Counted from the first letter of the stretch, positions 38,097 through 47,897 are shown. The stretch: DNA of 64,000 bases from an uncultured Cellvibrionales bacterium (GCA_913019905.1 CAJVZD010000019.1:37485-101484); one strand, 5' to 3'. Translations and numbers: made by a program. Notes: generated by a model from the sequence alone, not told the origin.

Positions 38097-38963
38097 ATGA
38101 AAATTGCAGTTGTCACTGGAACTAGCACCGGAATCGGATTTGAAACCAGCTTACATCTCGCCCGAAACGGCTACCATGTATTTGCCGGCATGCGTAACAC
38201 TCAAAAAGCGCAAGCACTGATCGACGCGGCAAACTCGGAATCCTTGCCGGTAGAAATAGTAGAAATGGATGTCACTAATTCTGATTCATTGAAAGCTGCT
38301 TTTGAAACCATTCACAGCAAAGGCGCTGTTTCTCTATTGGTTAATAATGCCGGCATAGGCGGAGCTTCGCCGTTAGAGTTAACACCAGAAGAGGAACACC
38401 GCCAAATATTTGAGACGAATTACTTTGGCACTATTGCCTGCATCCAGGCAGTGCTGCCATCCATGCGGGAAAGTGGCAAAGGCGATATCGTCAACATTTC
38501 TTCTATTGTGGGCATTATGGCAACGCCGAATCAATTAGCTTATTCCGCCTCAAAATGGGCGGTAGAATGCGCGACAGAAACTCTGGCCCATGAGGTTTAT
38601 CGATTTGGCGTGCGACTTTTTTGCGTAGAACCCGGTGTGGTTGCAACTAACATATTTGATAACTCAGCTGACAAGACACGTTACGATAAAACGTCCCCCT
38701 ATCAACCCATTATGCGACGAAATGGAAAACTCTATGCTGCCGGTTTCAAAGCTCCGGCATTACCGCAGCAGGTAGCCGATACGATTTTGACCGCTATTAC
38801 TCAAGAACAATACCAATTTCGCTGGCCCGTAGGCGTTGATGCCGACGGTATATGCAGTGGTCGACCAAAAATTTCGGCGGAGGAATGGATACAGATGGGT
38901 GGTGATCTGACTGACGACGAATATAACGAGCGCTTTAAACAGTACTTTAACATTCAACTTTAA
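38097..38963 (+). CDS. SDR-family oxidoreductase
   Basis: 288-residue classical short-chain dehydrogenase. TGTSTGIG at residues 7-14 binds the cofactor, NNAGIGG follows, the catalytic Ser is in NISSIVG, and Tyr149-Lys153 in YSASK. All catalytic residues are present. The longer C-terminal part (about 40 residues beyond the core) suggests a lipid or sterol substrate family, but that is inference. AAGG precedes ATG 38097. It converges with the next gene, with a strong hairpin between them. Confidence 0.92.
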   Translation: MKIAVVTGTSTGIGFETSLHLARNGYHVFAGMRNTQKAQALIDAANSESLPVEIVEMDVTNSDSLKAAFETIHSKGAVSLLVNNAGIGGASPLELTPEEEHRQIFETNYFGTIACIQAVLPSMRESGKGDIVNISSIVGIMATPNQLAYSASKWAVECATETLAHEVYRFGVRLFCVEPGVVATNIFDNSADKTRYDKTSPYQPIMRRNGKLYAAGFKAPALPQQVADTILTAITQEQYQFRWPVGVDADGICSGRPKISAEEWIQMGGDLTDDEYNERFKQYFNIQL

Positions 38964-39102
38964 CACTCTTTTCTGGCCAGTGAGTAACAGTGCCACAAAG
39001 AGAATTACGTTAACGGGGTTCAAAAATATTTGTACCGCATCGCGGCAAAACTTGAGATAGGGGCAGGCTCTAATCGCCCCAACACTCCCGTTGGATAGCC
39101 AG

Positions 39103-39138
39103 TACGGAGGTAAACCGAAGCACCGGTTTACCTCCGTA
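39103..39138. terminator. Perfect 15-bp hairpin between convergent genes
   Basis: TACGGAGGTAAACCG at 39103-39117 pairs exactly with CGGTTTACCTCCGTA at 39124-39138 over a 6-base loop. It sits between the converging SDR and reductase genes, the place for a shared two-way terminator, but neither strand has a T-run after it. Confidence 0.7.
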
Positions 39139-39155
39139 TTCACAAAACCTAACTA

Positions 39156-40331
39156 TCAGTCTTCAATCTGAAAGTTTAAACCGGCATTTTCTTGTAAACG
39201 GTCAACCAACAAACTGCCAAGGGCCGCAGCTGGAGTCCAGATTCCACCGGAGGCAACATCCAGATTTTTCAGCAGACAAACCGCACTCTCGGCAATCATC
39301 TTCGAGGTTGAACCATAGCCCGGGTCTTTGTCCCCTTTTACACTGACTCGCACAGTATCGCCGTTTTCGTTAATACCGACAAAAAGAACATCATAAAATC
39401 CTGCCTCTCGCTCCTCCTTTGAAGGACCTTCACCCGGTTTAATGGGGTTTTCAGCCATGGATTTGTCTTCCGCGACGGCTTTTGCCATCGCCTCTCCCTT
39501 GTCGCCCGGTCCGGTCAGCATCATTTCGTCATAAACAAAATTCTCACCATATTCATGACCCATTAAAAAGTTTGATCGATGAATGTTCTTGGTGTTGATC
39601 GTTGCCATCACAAACGGCGCAGACCAACTGCTTAGATCTTCTTCATAAATCGGCGCAAGCCCTGAAGGTTGCTCCGGACCGTTAAATTCGGCCGTCAGTG
39701 CGAACGGATTCATGAGTACCTGGATCATTTCGGGTTGTTTCGCCGCAGCGGCCATAGTCGCTTTAAAGCTTGCCAAGGTTCCACCAGAAAATGTCCCCTG
39801 CATAGCCCGAACTCGGCCCTTAATACGAGAAACCGGAGCACCGAACTTATTTTTTGCCACTTGCTGTAAGAAATAGGCACCCAAATCAAACGGAATAGAA
39901 TCGAATCCGCATGAAAATACAATTCGCGCACCGCTGGCCTTGGCTGTCTCACCATGGGCAGCAATCATTTCGTGCATCCAGGCGGGTTCCCCGCATAAGT
40001 CCACATAGTCTGTGCCCGCTTCGGAACAGGCACGAACAACGTCAGAGCCATACAATTGATAAGGGCCGACGGTGGTTAATATCACTTGAGCACTTTTAAC
40101 CATGTTCTCAACTGACCCATAATCACTCGCATCTGCAACGACCAAAGGCACATCGACTGGTATCGACATTTCGTCTCTTACAGCCTCTAACTTAGCCTGA
40201 CTGCGACCGGCCATAGCCCACTTCACATCACCGTTGACACCATATTGTCTATTCAAATATTCACAAACTAGTCGCCCTGTGTAACCCGTCGCGCCGTATA
40301 CAATAATGCCGTATTCGCGGTTTTCAGACAT
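39156..40331 (-). CDS. Saccharopine-dehydrogenase-like / trans-acting enoyl reductase family protein
   Basis: 391-residue NAD(P)-binding protein. Rossmann motif YGATGYTGRLV is at the N-terminus. The later CGFDSIPFDLGA segment and the GTLASFKAT stretch match the group that includes mycobacterial trans-acting enoyl reductases and saccharopine-dehydrogenase-like proteins. I choose ATG 40331 because GAGGA lies eight bases before it; an upstream TTG is less likely. It probably reduces a lipid or polyketide intermediate, but this is not shown. It stands alone on its strand. Confidence 0.87.
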   Translation of the reverse strand: MSENREYGIIVYGATGYTGRLVCEYLNRQYGVNGDVKWAMAGRSQAKLEAVRDEMSIPVDVPLVVADASDYGSVENMVKSAQVILTTVGPYQLYGSDVVRACSEAGTDYVDLCGEPAWMHEMIAAHGETAKASGARIVFSCGFDSIPFDLGAYFLQQVAKNKFGAPVSRIKGRVRAMQGTFSGGTLASFKATMAAAAKQPEMIQVLMNPFALTAEFNGPEQPSGLAPIYEEDLSSWSAPFVMATINTKNIHRSNFLMGHEYGENFVYDEMMLTGPGDKGEAMAKAVAEDKSMAENPIKPGEGPSKEEREAGFYDVLFVGINENGDTVRVSVKGDKDPGYGSTSKMIAESAVCLLKNLDVASGGIWTPAAALGSLLVDRLQENAGLNFQIED

Positions 40332-40949
40332 AAGATCATTCCTCAATTCAATTGTTGTCCATTACTACTCGAAAATTGCTACCAGAACAGTCACTGACAA
40401 ATTGTCAAAATTCGATTTAATTCGCTCCGCGTTTCAGCATCGCTGTGTCCGGATCGTTATTCTATTGTAATTGTTTGAACTCCACTTTTGAACTCCACTA
40501 TAGTCCTCACACCGTTTTCGACCGATCGAAAATTCGGCCCATTCGAAAGTGGCTGATCCGGTAAAAGTTGATCGTATCAATGCCTAAACAGGGCTTTATC
40601 ATAAGATCGTCACGGGAAAGAACTAAATACGTATTTTCGGACTCGCTTTACGCCGCTCAAAACGAGAATCGATGGCAAACAAGCCTCAAACTCTGTATTG
40701 CTACACTATTTAGATAGACTGTTAGGAATTAAAGTCTGTCGATTGAACCCTTATCGACTATATTAACAGCTGAGATTCGTTTGGTGAAAACAAAAAGGCC
40801 AAAATAGACCTAATTTGTCTTTTTATAACTGCTATTCTCTATAGAATCGATAAATTGTAGAATTGATAGGAAAAACACTGGAAACTAGACGATCGATCGA
40901 TCTATATTTAGTTTTGCCGGCGTTTTATTACACACAGACAAGGAAGAAA
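40332..40949. other. Divergent intergenic region with a 13-bp direct repeat
   Basis: 618 bp between the reverse reductase and the forward EAL-receiver gene. TTTGAACTCCAC is tandemly repeated at 40473-40485 and 40486-40498. No gene or certain promoter. Confidence 0.6.
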
Positions 40950-42926
40950 ATGAACACGCCACAATTAATCCGCGACAACCTCGACGACAGCATTGTAAAG
41001 CGCTTTTTTGAAGAGAACGATTTTTGTCTCTTCTATCAAAAAAAAGTTGCGCTCCGGGACGTGAGTGAAACAGTCGGTGTCGAAGCATTTTTACGCTTAC
41101 AGCAGGAAGACAATACTTTTTTAACACCCCATGCCATCCTGCCGATTGTTGAAAGACTAGGGCTTCTTCCAGAGTTAACTGAACTGGTTATAACTCAAGT
41201 CACGCAAGATTGGGAAAAATTAGTGCAGCACGGTTATGACCATACCGTGTCAGTGAATATCGATTTATGTATATTCGAAAACCCAAAGGTATTGGCTAAC
41301 ATCATTTCCATCGTCAAAAGCTCTAACATGCCTACGGACAAGCTTGCCGTTGACATCGTTCTCAAAGACGAAGAAAAAATATCTGAAGCCGCTATAACCG
41401 GCTTAAGTCGATTTCGAATGATGGGAGCCAATCTCGCCTTAGACATTCTTTCGGACAAAGAACTCAGTCTTGCCCAAATAGAAGAATTACCGATAGACGA
41501 AATGAAGTTCGGACGCGCACTAACCTGCAAAATATTCGAATCAGATAGCAGTAAAAATGCCATTAAAAATTATTTGTCGATTGCCCAGCAAATGGCCCTC
41601 AACGTAACAGCCGTAGGCATTGAAAACGAACAAGAACTTGAATGGCTCAATAAATATGGCGTTGATCAAGGGCAGGGGTTTCTTTTTGGACAGCCGACGG
41701 AAATAGAAAACCTTAGTGAAAGCAGTCTTACCGAGGACGAACAGGCGCGACAAGATCGCAGCAACGCTCGATTAAAGCTTCTTGTGGTCGAAGACGACAA
41801 AGAATACGGTCGACTCATGATGGAGCTGCTCTCAGATCATTACGAGTTCTATTTGACGGACAACGAAGAGAGCGCAATAGAAATTGTTGCAAAAGAAAAA
41901 CCAGAGATCTTGATTTTGGACATCCACCTTGCCAACGGTAATGGCTTTAACGTCGCCAATGCCATCAAACGAGACTACGACGAGACACTTTTCAGCATTG
42001 TTTTTGTGTCCGGTGATGACAGTCAGGAAAATAGGATAAAAGCCTACGAATCGGGAGCAGTCGCATTCATTCCCAAGCCAATCCCTGTGGTGGATCTCGT
42101 TACAAAAATCAATCGTTATGCCTCGCTGCACAGAAAACGGAAGGAACAATCAAAAAAAATTCGCGACACCGAATCGATGGCTTTTCAGTCCATGCGAGAA
42201 GCATCTCACTACGGCGATATCATCCAGTTTATGAAAGAAATATCTCACCGAAATGATGAGCCAGGCATATCAAAGTCACTTTTCAAATACATGGAAAACA
42301 GAGGTCTCGCTTGCTCAATTATATTTAACGACAATAAAAATAGCTGTAGTTTTGACCAAAACGGCGCAGCTTGTAGCCCAATTGAACTGAATGTTTTTGA
42401 ATTGCTGCAAAACAAAAGTAGACTTTATGAATTCGGAAAACGCTTAATCGTCAACGACAAACATATTTCGTTTATGGTAAAGAATATGCCGTCGGGTGAA
42501 GTAGAAAAAGGACAGGTTCGAGACTATGTCGCCGTGCTAATCGAATGTATGGAAGCACGGTATTTAGCCCTTTTGCAAAACCGAATTCTAGAGTCAGTGG
42601 TCGGTGACCTCAGCAGCTTAGCTCAAGAAGCGGCGAATTCCATGGAAAAATCGCAAGGCGACAAACAAGCCATGGTCGATAAATTTTCAATGGATATAGG
42701 CATGAGCTTTCATGTACTAGAACTTTCCCTAGATCAAGAAGACTATTTAAAAAACATCGTCAGTGAAATGATTAACTCAAAAGAAGATGACGAAATATCT
42801 ACCGACGATATTATTTCGAGAATTCAGAACTCGGTTAATATGTTGACCTCAACGCTAGAAGAAATCACCGTCTTAAGCTCCGAAAACGAAGAAGATGAAA
42901 GTGGTGACGACGTTGAATTGTTCTAG
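40950..42926 (+). CDS. Degenerate EAL-domain / receiver protein
   Basis: 658-residue protein. Residues about 1-250 form an EAL-type domain whose catalytic motifs are broken: EAL becomes EAFLR (45-49), the ELTE-like acid is lost (DIVL), and the DDFGTG loop reads LDILSD (165-169). The C-terminal QGFLFGQP block is kept. A receiver domain follows with Asp324 (LILDIHLANG) and Lys376 (PKPIP). The last 250 residues are unassigned and acidic at the end (DESGDDVELF). It is probably a c-di-GMP sensor or scaffold rather than a phosphodiesterase, switched by phosphorylation. Start ATG 40950 follows AGGAAG. No kinase is adjacent, but a hybrid kinase lies 3.3 kb upstream. Confidence 0.85.
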   Translation: MNTPQLIRDNLDDSIVKRFFEENDFCLFYQKKVALRDVSETVGVEAFLRLQQEDNTFLTPHAILPIVERLGLLPELTELVITQVTQDWEKLVQHGYDHTVSVNIDLCIFENPKVLANIISIVKSSNMPTDKLAVDIVLKDEEKISEAAITGLSRFRMMGANLALDILSDKELSLAQIEELPIDEMKFGRALTCKIFESDSSKNAIKNYLSIAQQMALNVTAVGIENEQELEWLNKYGVDQGQGFLFGQPTEIENLSESSLTEDEQARQDRSNARLKLLVVEDDKEYGRLMMELLSDHYEFYLTDNEESAIEIVAKEKPEILILDIHLANGNGFNVANAIKRDYDETLFSIVFVSGDDSQENRIKAYESGAVAFIPKPIPVVDLVTKINRYASLHRKRKEQSKKIRDTESMAFQSMREASHYGDIIQFMKEISHRNDEPGISKSLFKYMENRGLACSIIFNDNKNSCSFDQNGAACSPIELNVFELLQNKSRLYEFGKRLIVNDKHISFMVKNMPSGEVEKGQVRDYVAVLIECMEARYLALLQNRILESVVGDLSSLAQEAANSMEKSQGDKQAMVDKFSMDIGMSFHVLELSLDQEDYLKNIVSEMINSKEDDEISTDDIISRIQNSVNMLTSTLEEITVLSSENEEDESGDDVELF

Positions 42927-43038
42927 GGCCATGGACCCATACATATGCTAGCTAGGGCATAACCAGTAACAGATGTTTTTCACGGATGTCGTTGCGTACT
43001 TTGCGGTTCCACGCTTCGAACTTGGGCAAGGGTCAATC

Positions 43039-43812
43039 ATGAATAATGTACTTGTAGAAAAAATTGATGAAATATCGGTCATTAGTATCAATCGACCCCA
43101 CGCTCGGAATGCAGTCGACGGGCCTACAGCCACACTATTAGCTGATGCCTTTAGAGAATTTGATGCCGATAACACACAAAAAGTCGCCATCCTCACTGGC
43201 ACCGAAGGCACATTTTGCGCGGGTGCAGACTTAAAGGCGGTCTCAACTGGCAATGGCAATCGCGTAAAATTAGACGGGGATGGACCAATGGGCCCCACAA
43301 GAATGCTGTTAGGAAAGCCCGTAATCGCAGCCATCGAGGGTTTTGCGGTTGCCGGAGGCTTAGAGCTGGCAGCCTGGTGCGATTTGCGAGTGGCGGCACA
43401 AGACGCAATTTTTGGGGTTTACTGTCGACGCTGGGGCGTACCTCTCGTTGACGGTGGCACTGTCCGCTTAACCCGGTTGTTAGGGCATAGTCACGCGATG
43501 GACCTCATTCTGACCGGACGTGGTATTTGTGGCGATGAAGCAAAACAAATGGGCATCGCCAATCGTTTAACAAACAAAGGCGAGGCCTTAAGTGGTGCCA
43601 TCGCTCTTGCACGCGAACTCTGTGCATTTCCGCAAAAGTGCATGCGAAGTGATCGCCTATCGTCTTATGAACAATGGAACCTGTCGATTCCCGAAGCCTT
43701 ACAATACGAAACTGAACTGGGGCGCGAGGTTATTAAATCGGGCGAGACTGCCGAGGGGGCCAAACGCTTTGCTGGAGGTAGGGGCCGACACGGAAATTTT
43801 AACGAGATTTAG
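43039..43812 (+). CDS. Crotonase-family (enoyl-CoA hydratase-like) protein
   Basis: 257-residue crotonase. The oxyanion-hole motifs CAGADLK (60-66) and AVAGGLEL (104-111) are intact. The two catalytic Glu residues of true hydratases are absent: the QPE position reads CRR (129-131), and the LAME position reads HAMD (152-155). This CRRWGVPL-DGGTVRL variant also occurs in a sub-family of unclear activity. The start ATG 43039 fits the family length; a frame from 42973 adds 22 unlikely residues. It converges with the channel-like gene and probably acts on CoA thioesters, but hydration is doubtful. Confidence 0.9.
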   Translation: MNNVLVEKIDEISVISINRPHARNAVDGPTATLLADAFREFDADNTQKVAILTGTEGTFCAGADLKAVSTGNGNRVKLDGDGPMGPTRMLLGKPVIAAIEGFAVAGGLELAAWCDLRVAAQDAIFGVYCRRWGVPLVDGGTVRLTRLLGHSHAMDLILTGRGICGDEAKQMGIANRLTNKGEALSGAIALARELCAFPQKCMRSDRLSSYEQWNLSIPEALQYETELGREVIKSGETAEGAKRFAGGRGRHGNFNEI

Positions 43813-43840
43813 AAAGCTCGAATTCGACCGCAAAACTATC

Positions 43841-43879
43841 GGAGATACTAGCTGGAGGCGCTGATCGGAGGCACTAGCT
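43841..43879. repeat. 13-bp tandem repeat, 3 copies
   Basis: Units GGAGATACTAGCT, GGAGGCGCTGATC and GGAGGCACTAGCT at 43841-43853, 43854-43866 and 43867-43879 directly follow the crotonase stop codon. Confidence 0.75.
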
Positions 43880-44026
43880 GAAACGACTGCAAGATCCCCC
43901 ACACGATTGTTTGCAGTTCAGTTTTACTAAGCCAGCAAGATGATGTGCAATCCATTTTTAGCCGATCACTCACTGGCATTCAGCCGAAACTGGCTCGGCA
44001 CTATCATCTGAAACCTCGGATTGAGC

Positions 44027-45268
44027 TCATCCAAGCCAATCCTTAGGGATACTTTCTTCAACTAATTGCATGATACTAATGTTGATTATATCGTGTTCTG
44101 CGGTCACTTCGCCGGCGAAGTTCGACTCCCTGCTACTCCGCGCAAATACCTTGGTTCCGGGGAACTTGTGCCTTATCCACAGGGCTGTGCGCAGATTATC
44201 TTCCTCTCGCCCGGTTCCCAACACAACGACCGTATCACGGGATTCAAAACAGCCATTTTCCTGTAGACGCTTCCATACATCCGGGTGACCGATATCCCCT
44301 TCCAATATCACGCGCCGGTAGTTGTCTGAAAAGTGCATTTGCTCGTCGGCGACTAACACACGGCGATCGGCATCTTTATCGACAATGGCGACAGTGTCCA
44401 GCTCATTGACCGCTTCCGACTGCAGCTCCTCCAGTATTGTTTGACCAAAACGACCGAATCCCGCCAGAATGACAACGTCCTTGGGACGAGTTTCTTTAAA
44501 ATGCTCTAATAAGTGGCTGCGCACAAGACCGACCGCAGCCAGGTGGTAAGTATTAAAGGTTTGGCATTCTTTCGCGACTCTCGAGGTCGCCATTGCCCGC
44601 ATAAAGCGCAGGTTTACGCAGTGAATCACAATTTTGTTACCAATATCCGGCGCCAGCTTCAATATTTTGCTGGCAGCTTCGTAGTTACGAAGGCTGTCGT
44701 CCTCGAGCAAGAGTATTTTCTTCGTTTTATCGACCCGTAACTGGCGGAGGAAAAATTCGTGAGTGATATCACCCTTAATAACAATGGCACCAAAACTCTG
44801 AGTCAGCTCCTCAACAATATTATCCTCTAAGGATTTACAGGCAACCACCACGGGTGTTTTCATATCATGCGAACGTAAAACCCGTAAATAACTTAAGCTT
44901 AATTCTCCAGCACCCACAACCAAAATATGGTTATTGATTCGATTCAATTGCCATTGATGGGGTCTGAACACTCTTAACAGAGCATCGAGTAAGGTAGATG
45001 CCGTCAAAATGGGTGCGCCAAAATAGGCCAACCACAATAACGAACGGAAAAGTGAAGAACTGCCTGTCGGCGTGCCCAAATCTACACCACCCACGACAAA
45101 CAAACTTAAACTATAATAGGCGTGGGTTAACCAACCGGCCCCCACCACATCGGGACGTTCAGTAACAGAAACACCGAGTTCGAAGGCAGTCATCGCGCAG
45201 GTAAAAAAGAATAAAGCACCGATCGAGTGCCAACTAAATCTCGCCGGTTTTCTATAATTGGATTGCAT
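44027..45268 (-). CDS. Potassium-channel-like membrane protein with two RCK_N domains
   Basis: 413-residue protein: two N-terminal membrane helices with a pore-loop-like segment between them, then two TrkA-N/RCK Rossmann domains (HILVVGAGELSLSYL near 114-128; DVVILAGFGRFGQT near 255). The pore segment reads FVVGGVDLG at 57-65 where K+ channels have TVGYGD, so the selectivity filter is altered. Such proteins may be channels, or regulators that kept only the fold. No Trk or Kdp subunit is near. GAGAG upstream of ATG 45268 is a weak ribosome-binding site. Confidence 0.82.
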   Translation of the reverse strand: MQSNYRKPARFSWHSIGALFFFTCAMTAFELGVSVTERPDVVGAGWLTHAYYSLSLFVVGGVDLGTPTGSSSLFRSLLWLAYFGAPILTASTLLDALLRVFRPHQWQLNRINNHILVVGAGELSLSYLRVLRSHDMKTPVVVACKSLEDNIVEELTQSFGAIVIKGDITHEFFLRQLRVDKTKKILLLEDDSLRNYEAASKILKLAPDIGNKIVIHCVNLRFMRAMATSRVAKECQTFNTYHLAAVGLVRSHLLEHFKETRPKDVVILAGFGRFGQTILEELQSEAVNELDTVAIVDKDADRRVLVADEQMHFSDNYRRVILEGDIGHPDVWKRLQENGCFESRDTVVVLGTGREEDNLRTALWIRHKFPGTKVFARSSRESNFAGEVTAEHDIINISIMQLVEESIPKDWLG

Positions 45269-45438
45269 CCAACACTCTCACTAAGGATTAGTTTTGGGGC
45301 GCATAGTTTATCGGATCAATGCTTGTGTACAAGTTTTTTACCAATAAAACTACCTTTGACCTTTCAAGGCTGTTCAAATTTTTGGCATTGACGGGTGTTC
45401 GCGCCACAAAATCGCTAATGGTATTTTGAAAAAGTATG

Positions 45439-47319
45439 TTAGCTGAGTCGACCGGCAAAAGTGAGCGGACGGCCCATTTTCACAGTACCCAGTGACGGTG
45501 TGAATTCACCTTGTTCCCATGCACTGTGGCCCGCAATAATGGTGTTTCTCACGACGCCATCGGAACGGTTGACTAATTGCTCGTTCTGAATATCGTCACG
45601 ATATTGGATCTCGCGACAACTGTCGGAGTCGTAAGAAGCCAGCGCGTCCGGGTCAATCACAATAAGATCAGCCTGAGTGCCAATATTAAGATTCCCAACG
45701 TCGATACCAAAAAAATCAGCGGGTTCGCTGGTAAGACGTTTTACTGCCTTGCCCACTTTGTCCAGAGACTCTTGCGCGGCAATTTTTAATGTCACCAGAT
45801 TGCCATCATAAAAAGCCAAATTGGTTAAATGCGCACCGCTATCATTAAAACCTGGCAAGGTATGCTCATGGAACAGCAGCTCTTTAACACGCTGTGGGTC
45901 TTTGTTGGCAACGATAGTAAACCAGCGAAAATCTTTATCCCATTTGCGCAATATTTCTAACATGAAATCCGCATCATCGTCGACCGGTGCAAAGCTTGCA
46001 AAAAACTCGGCCTCTTCCGGTCCGCTCGCCCCGGATTTGTCGCGCTGATATTGTTGTAAACGCTTAAAAGGTTGATCTAAGGTTTCGCCCTGCCAGCTAA
46101 CCAGCGGGCAACGGTCGACTGTGATATCAATCAGCTCACGACTAAATGTCTCTATCAACAAACCTAACAGAGACAATAAGCGTGGCAAATTCCAACCGGC
46201 CTTTCCTCTAAGCCAATCATGTTTGAACTGCGCAATAAATTCCGGGTCATTCAGTAATTTCAGGCGACCCTCCCGATCGTCAAGCTCTTTGGCAATTAAC
46301 TGACAAGTCGACTCATACTCCTCTAATATTGGCATGGTGACGCCATCACCCCACATTTTAAAAGGCATTGATAATGCCTGAAGGTGAAACTTTCCCTTTA
46401 ACAAATGCGAGTTTAGAAGTTTGGCAATCTTAAGAAACGCTTTTCCTGCTCGTGGTGCATTGGAGAAATCCAATGCTGTTAATGCAGATACTCGCAAAGC
46501 CTTGCCGTATAGCCTGCCACTGGTTAAAGAAAATCTGGCAAGTGTTCCAATACTGCTGGATGGCATGGGCGTCGCTTGCCACACCCGATCACTTGACCTT
46601 AGAACAGCGGTCAGTCGTTTTAACTCCGAAACTTTTGCGAACTGCGTCGGTATGCGTTGATCGGTGTTAGGAGATTCAGCAAGATAATGGAACGGTAGGT
46701 TGTCGGTGGAAAAACCAATATAACCCTGATCAACAGCGTCTTGAAGAATACTGGCCATTTCCACCAATTCCGCTTCCGTTGCCTCACGACTGATACTTTC
46801 CTGCAACCCCATGACTTTAATACGCAGCATAGAGTGCGGTATGAGCGGTGCCATATTGGGCCCCAGTGGCAACTGCTCAAGGTGCTTCAAATAGTCCGCC
46901 GAGTTATCCCAGTCCATAACGCCCGCGCATTGTTCCAAAACATGTTTAGGTATATTTTCCACTCGAGCAAAACAATCGATAATGGGATTTTGGCCCGCAG
47001 TTTTTTGCGCGCCAAATGCAGCACCTAAACTACAATTACCGACAACAACGGTGGTCGTACCATGGCGCACGACCTCCCCTAAACCCGGTGCAATTTCTAC
47101 CTCCAGATCTAAATGCGTATGTATATCCAACAAACCCGGCATAACCCACTGACCCGCAGCGTCGATTATCGAGGAGGCATGATCAAGAGGCAGGTCGGTG
47201 CCTTTGGCCGCTATCTTGCCATCTTTAATAGCGACATCCAATGTTAGCGGTGCACCCCCATGACCATCAAACACCAAGCCTCCGCGAATCACGGTATCCC
47301 ACAGTTTATTATTCGACAT
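45439..47319 (-). CDS. N-acyl-D-amino-acid deacylase-like amidohydrolase
   Basis: 626-residue amidohydrolase of the D-aminoacylase/Amidohydro_3 group. The metal-binding HTH is at 67-69 (DIHTHLDLE), with VVVGNCSLG following, and the late NDSGAHLT metal ligand Asp is recognisable. The length is above the usual 480-580. Such enzymes release D-amino acids from N-acyl forms. It is the last gene of a reverse run of three: TauD-like dioxygenase, RidA-like protein, deacylase. The start has a weak ribosome-binding site. The substrate is unknown. Confidence 0.87.
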   Translation of the reverse strand: MSNNKLWDTVIRGGLVFDGHGGAPLTLDVAIKDGKIAAKGTDLPLDHASSIIDAAGQWVMPGLLDIHTHLDLEVEIAPGLGEVVRHGTTTVVVGNCSLGAAFGAQKTAGQNPIIDCFARVENIPKHVLEQCAGVMDWDNSADYLKHLEQLPLGPNMAPLIPHSMLRIKVMGLQESISREATEAELVEMASILQDAVDQGYIGFSTDNLPFHYLAESPNTDQRIPTQFAKVSELKRLTAVLRSSDRVWQATPMPSSSIGTLARFSLTSGRLYGKALRVSALTALDFSNAPRAGKAFLKIAKLLNSHLLKGKFHLQALSMPFKMWGDGVTMPILEEYESTCQLIAKELDDREGRLKLLNDPEFIAQFKHDWLRGKAGWNLPRLLSLLGLLIETFSRELIDITVDRCPLVSWQGETLDQPFKRLQQYQRDKSGASGPEEAEFFASFAPVDDDADFMLEILRKWDKDFRWFTIVANKDPQRVKELLFHEHTLPGFNDSGAHLTNLAFYDGNLVTLKIAAQESLDKVGKAVKRLTSEPADFFGIDVGNLNIGTQADLIVIDPDALASYDSDSCREIQYRDDIQNEQLVNRSDGVVRNTIIAGHSAWEQGEFTPSLGTVKMGRPLTFAGRLS

Positions 47320-47447
47320 GTAAAACCTATTATTGAGTGGTGCGTTGTATCTCTTGCATTATCGAACTATTTTTGCGAAATAGATCGGAATATCGTGCGC
47401 TGTCGATGGTCCCAGGGTAAATGGGACGCCCGATTTCAGGCCAAAGA

Positions 47448-47837
47448 CTATGGCTGTGTGGCTACAATTCTAATTTCAACATGAGCTCCCGGCATGGCGA
47501 GTTCGCTAACTCCAACAGCGGTCCAACAAGGCCAAGGTTCGTTAATATACTCATCACGGATTGCCGAAAACTCCTTCACGTGGGAATTCAGGCCAATATG
47601 GTAACTGGTGTATTCCACAATATTGTCGTAACTCGCGCCAGCAGCAGCTAACACTTCCCCAACTTTTTTCCACACGCTGTGAAATTCTTCCTTTATATCG
47701 GCGGGAACTTTACCTTTGTGGTCGGCCCCAACAACACCGGAAAAGAAAATAAGTCCGTCTGTCTTTACAACCTCTGAATAATGGAAATGCTTGTAAGTAA
47801 ACTCACCGGCTTCGGTATTGATCGTGTTAATTGACAT
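47448..47837 (-). CDS. RidA-like protein lacking the catalytic arginine
   Basis: 129-residue cytosolic Rid-family protein. The fold segments LIFFSGVVGAD, LAAAGASYDNIVEYTSYH and AHVEIRIVA are intact. The catalytic PAR motif of RidA is replaced by PCW (WPCWTAVG, about 102-109), so the imine-hydrolysing Arg is absent, as in the Arg-less Rid sub-families. AGGA precedes ATG 47837. It lies between the deacylase-like and dioxygenase genes on the same strand, suggesting a common pathway in amino-acid turnover. Confidence 0.88.
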   Translation of the reverse strand: MSINTINTEAGEFTYKHFHYSEVVKTDGLIFFSGVVGADHKGKVPADIKEEFHSVWKKVGEVLAAAGASYDNIVEYTSYHIGLNSHVKEFSAIRDEYINEPWPCWTAVGVSELAMPGAHVEIRIVATQP

Positions 47838-47897
47838 AGTTTTTTCCTGGTAACATGATTTTTCAAAATAGTTAATTGTGATTTTTGATAAGGCCTG

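Noticed and set aside
42973..43038. Longer start for the crotonase
   Set aside because: Adds 22 residues not typical of the family; ATG 43039 fits the usual length.
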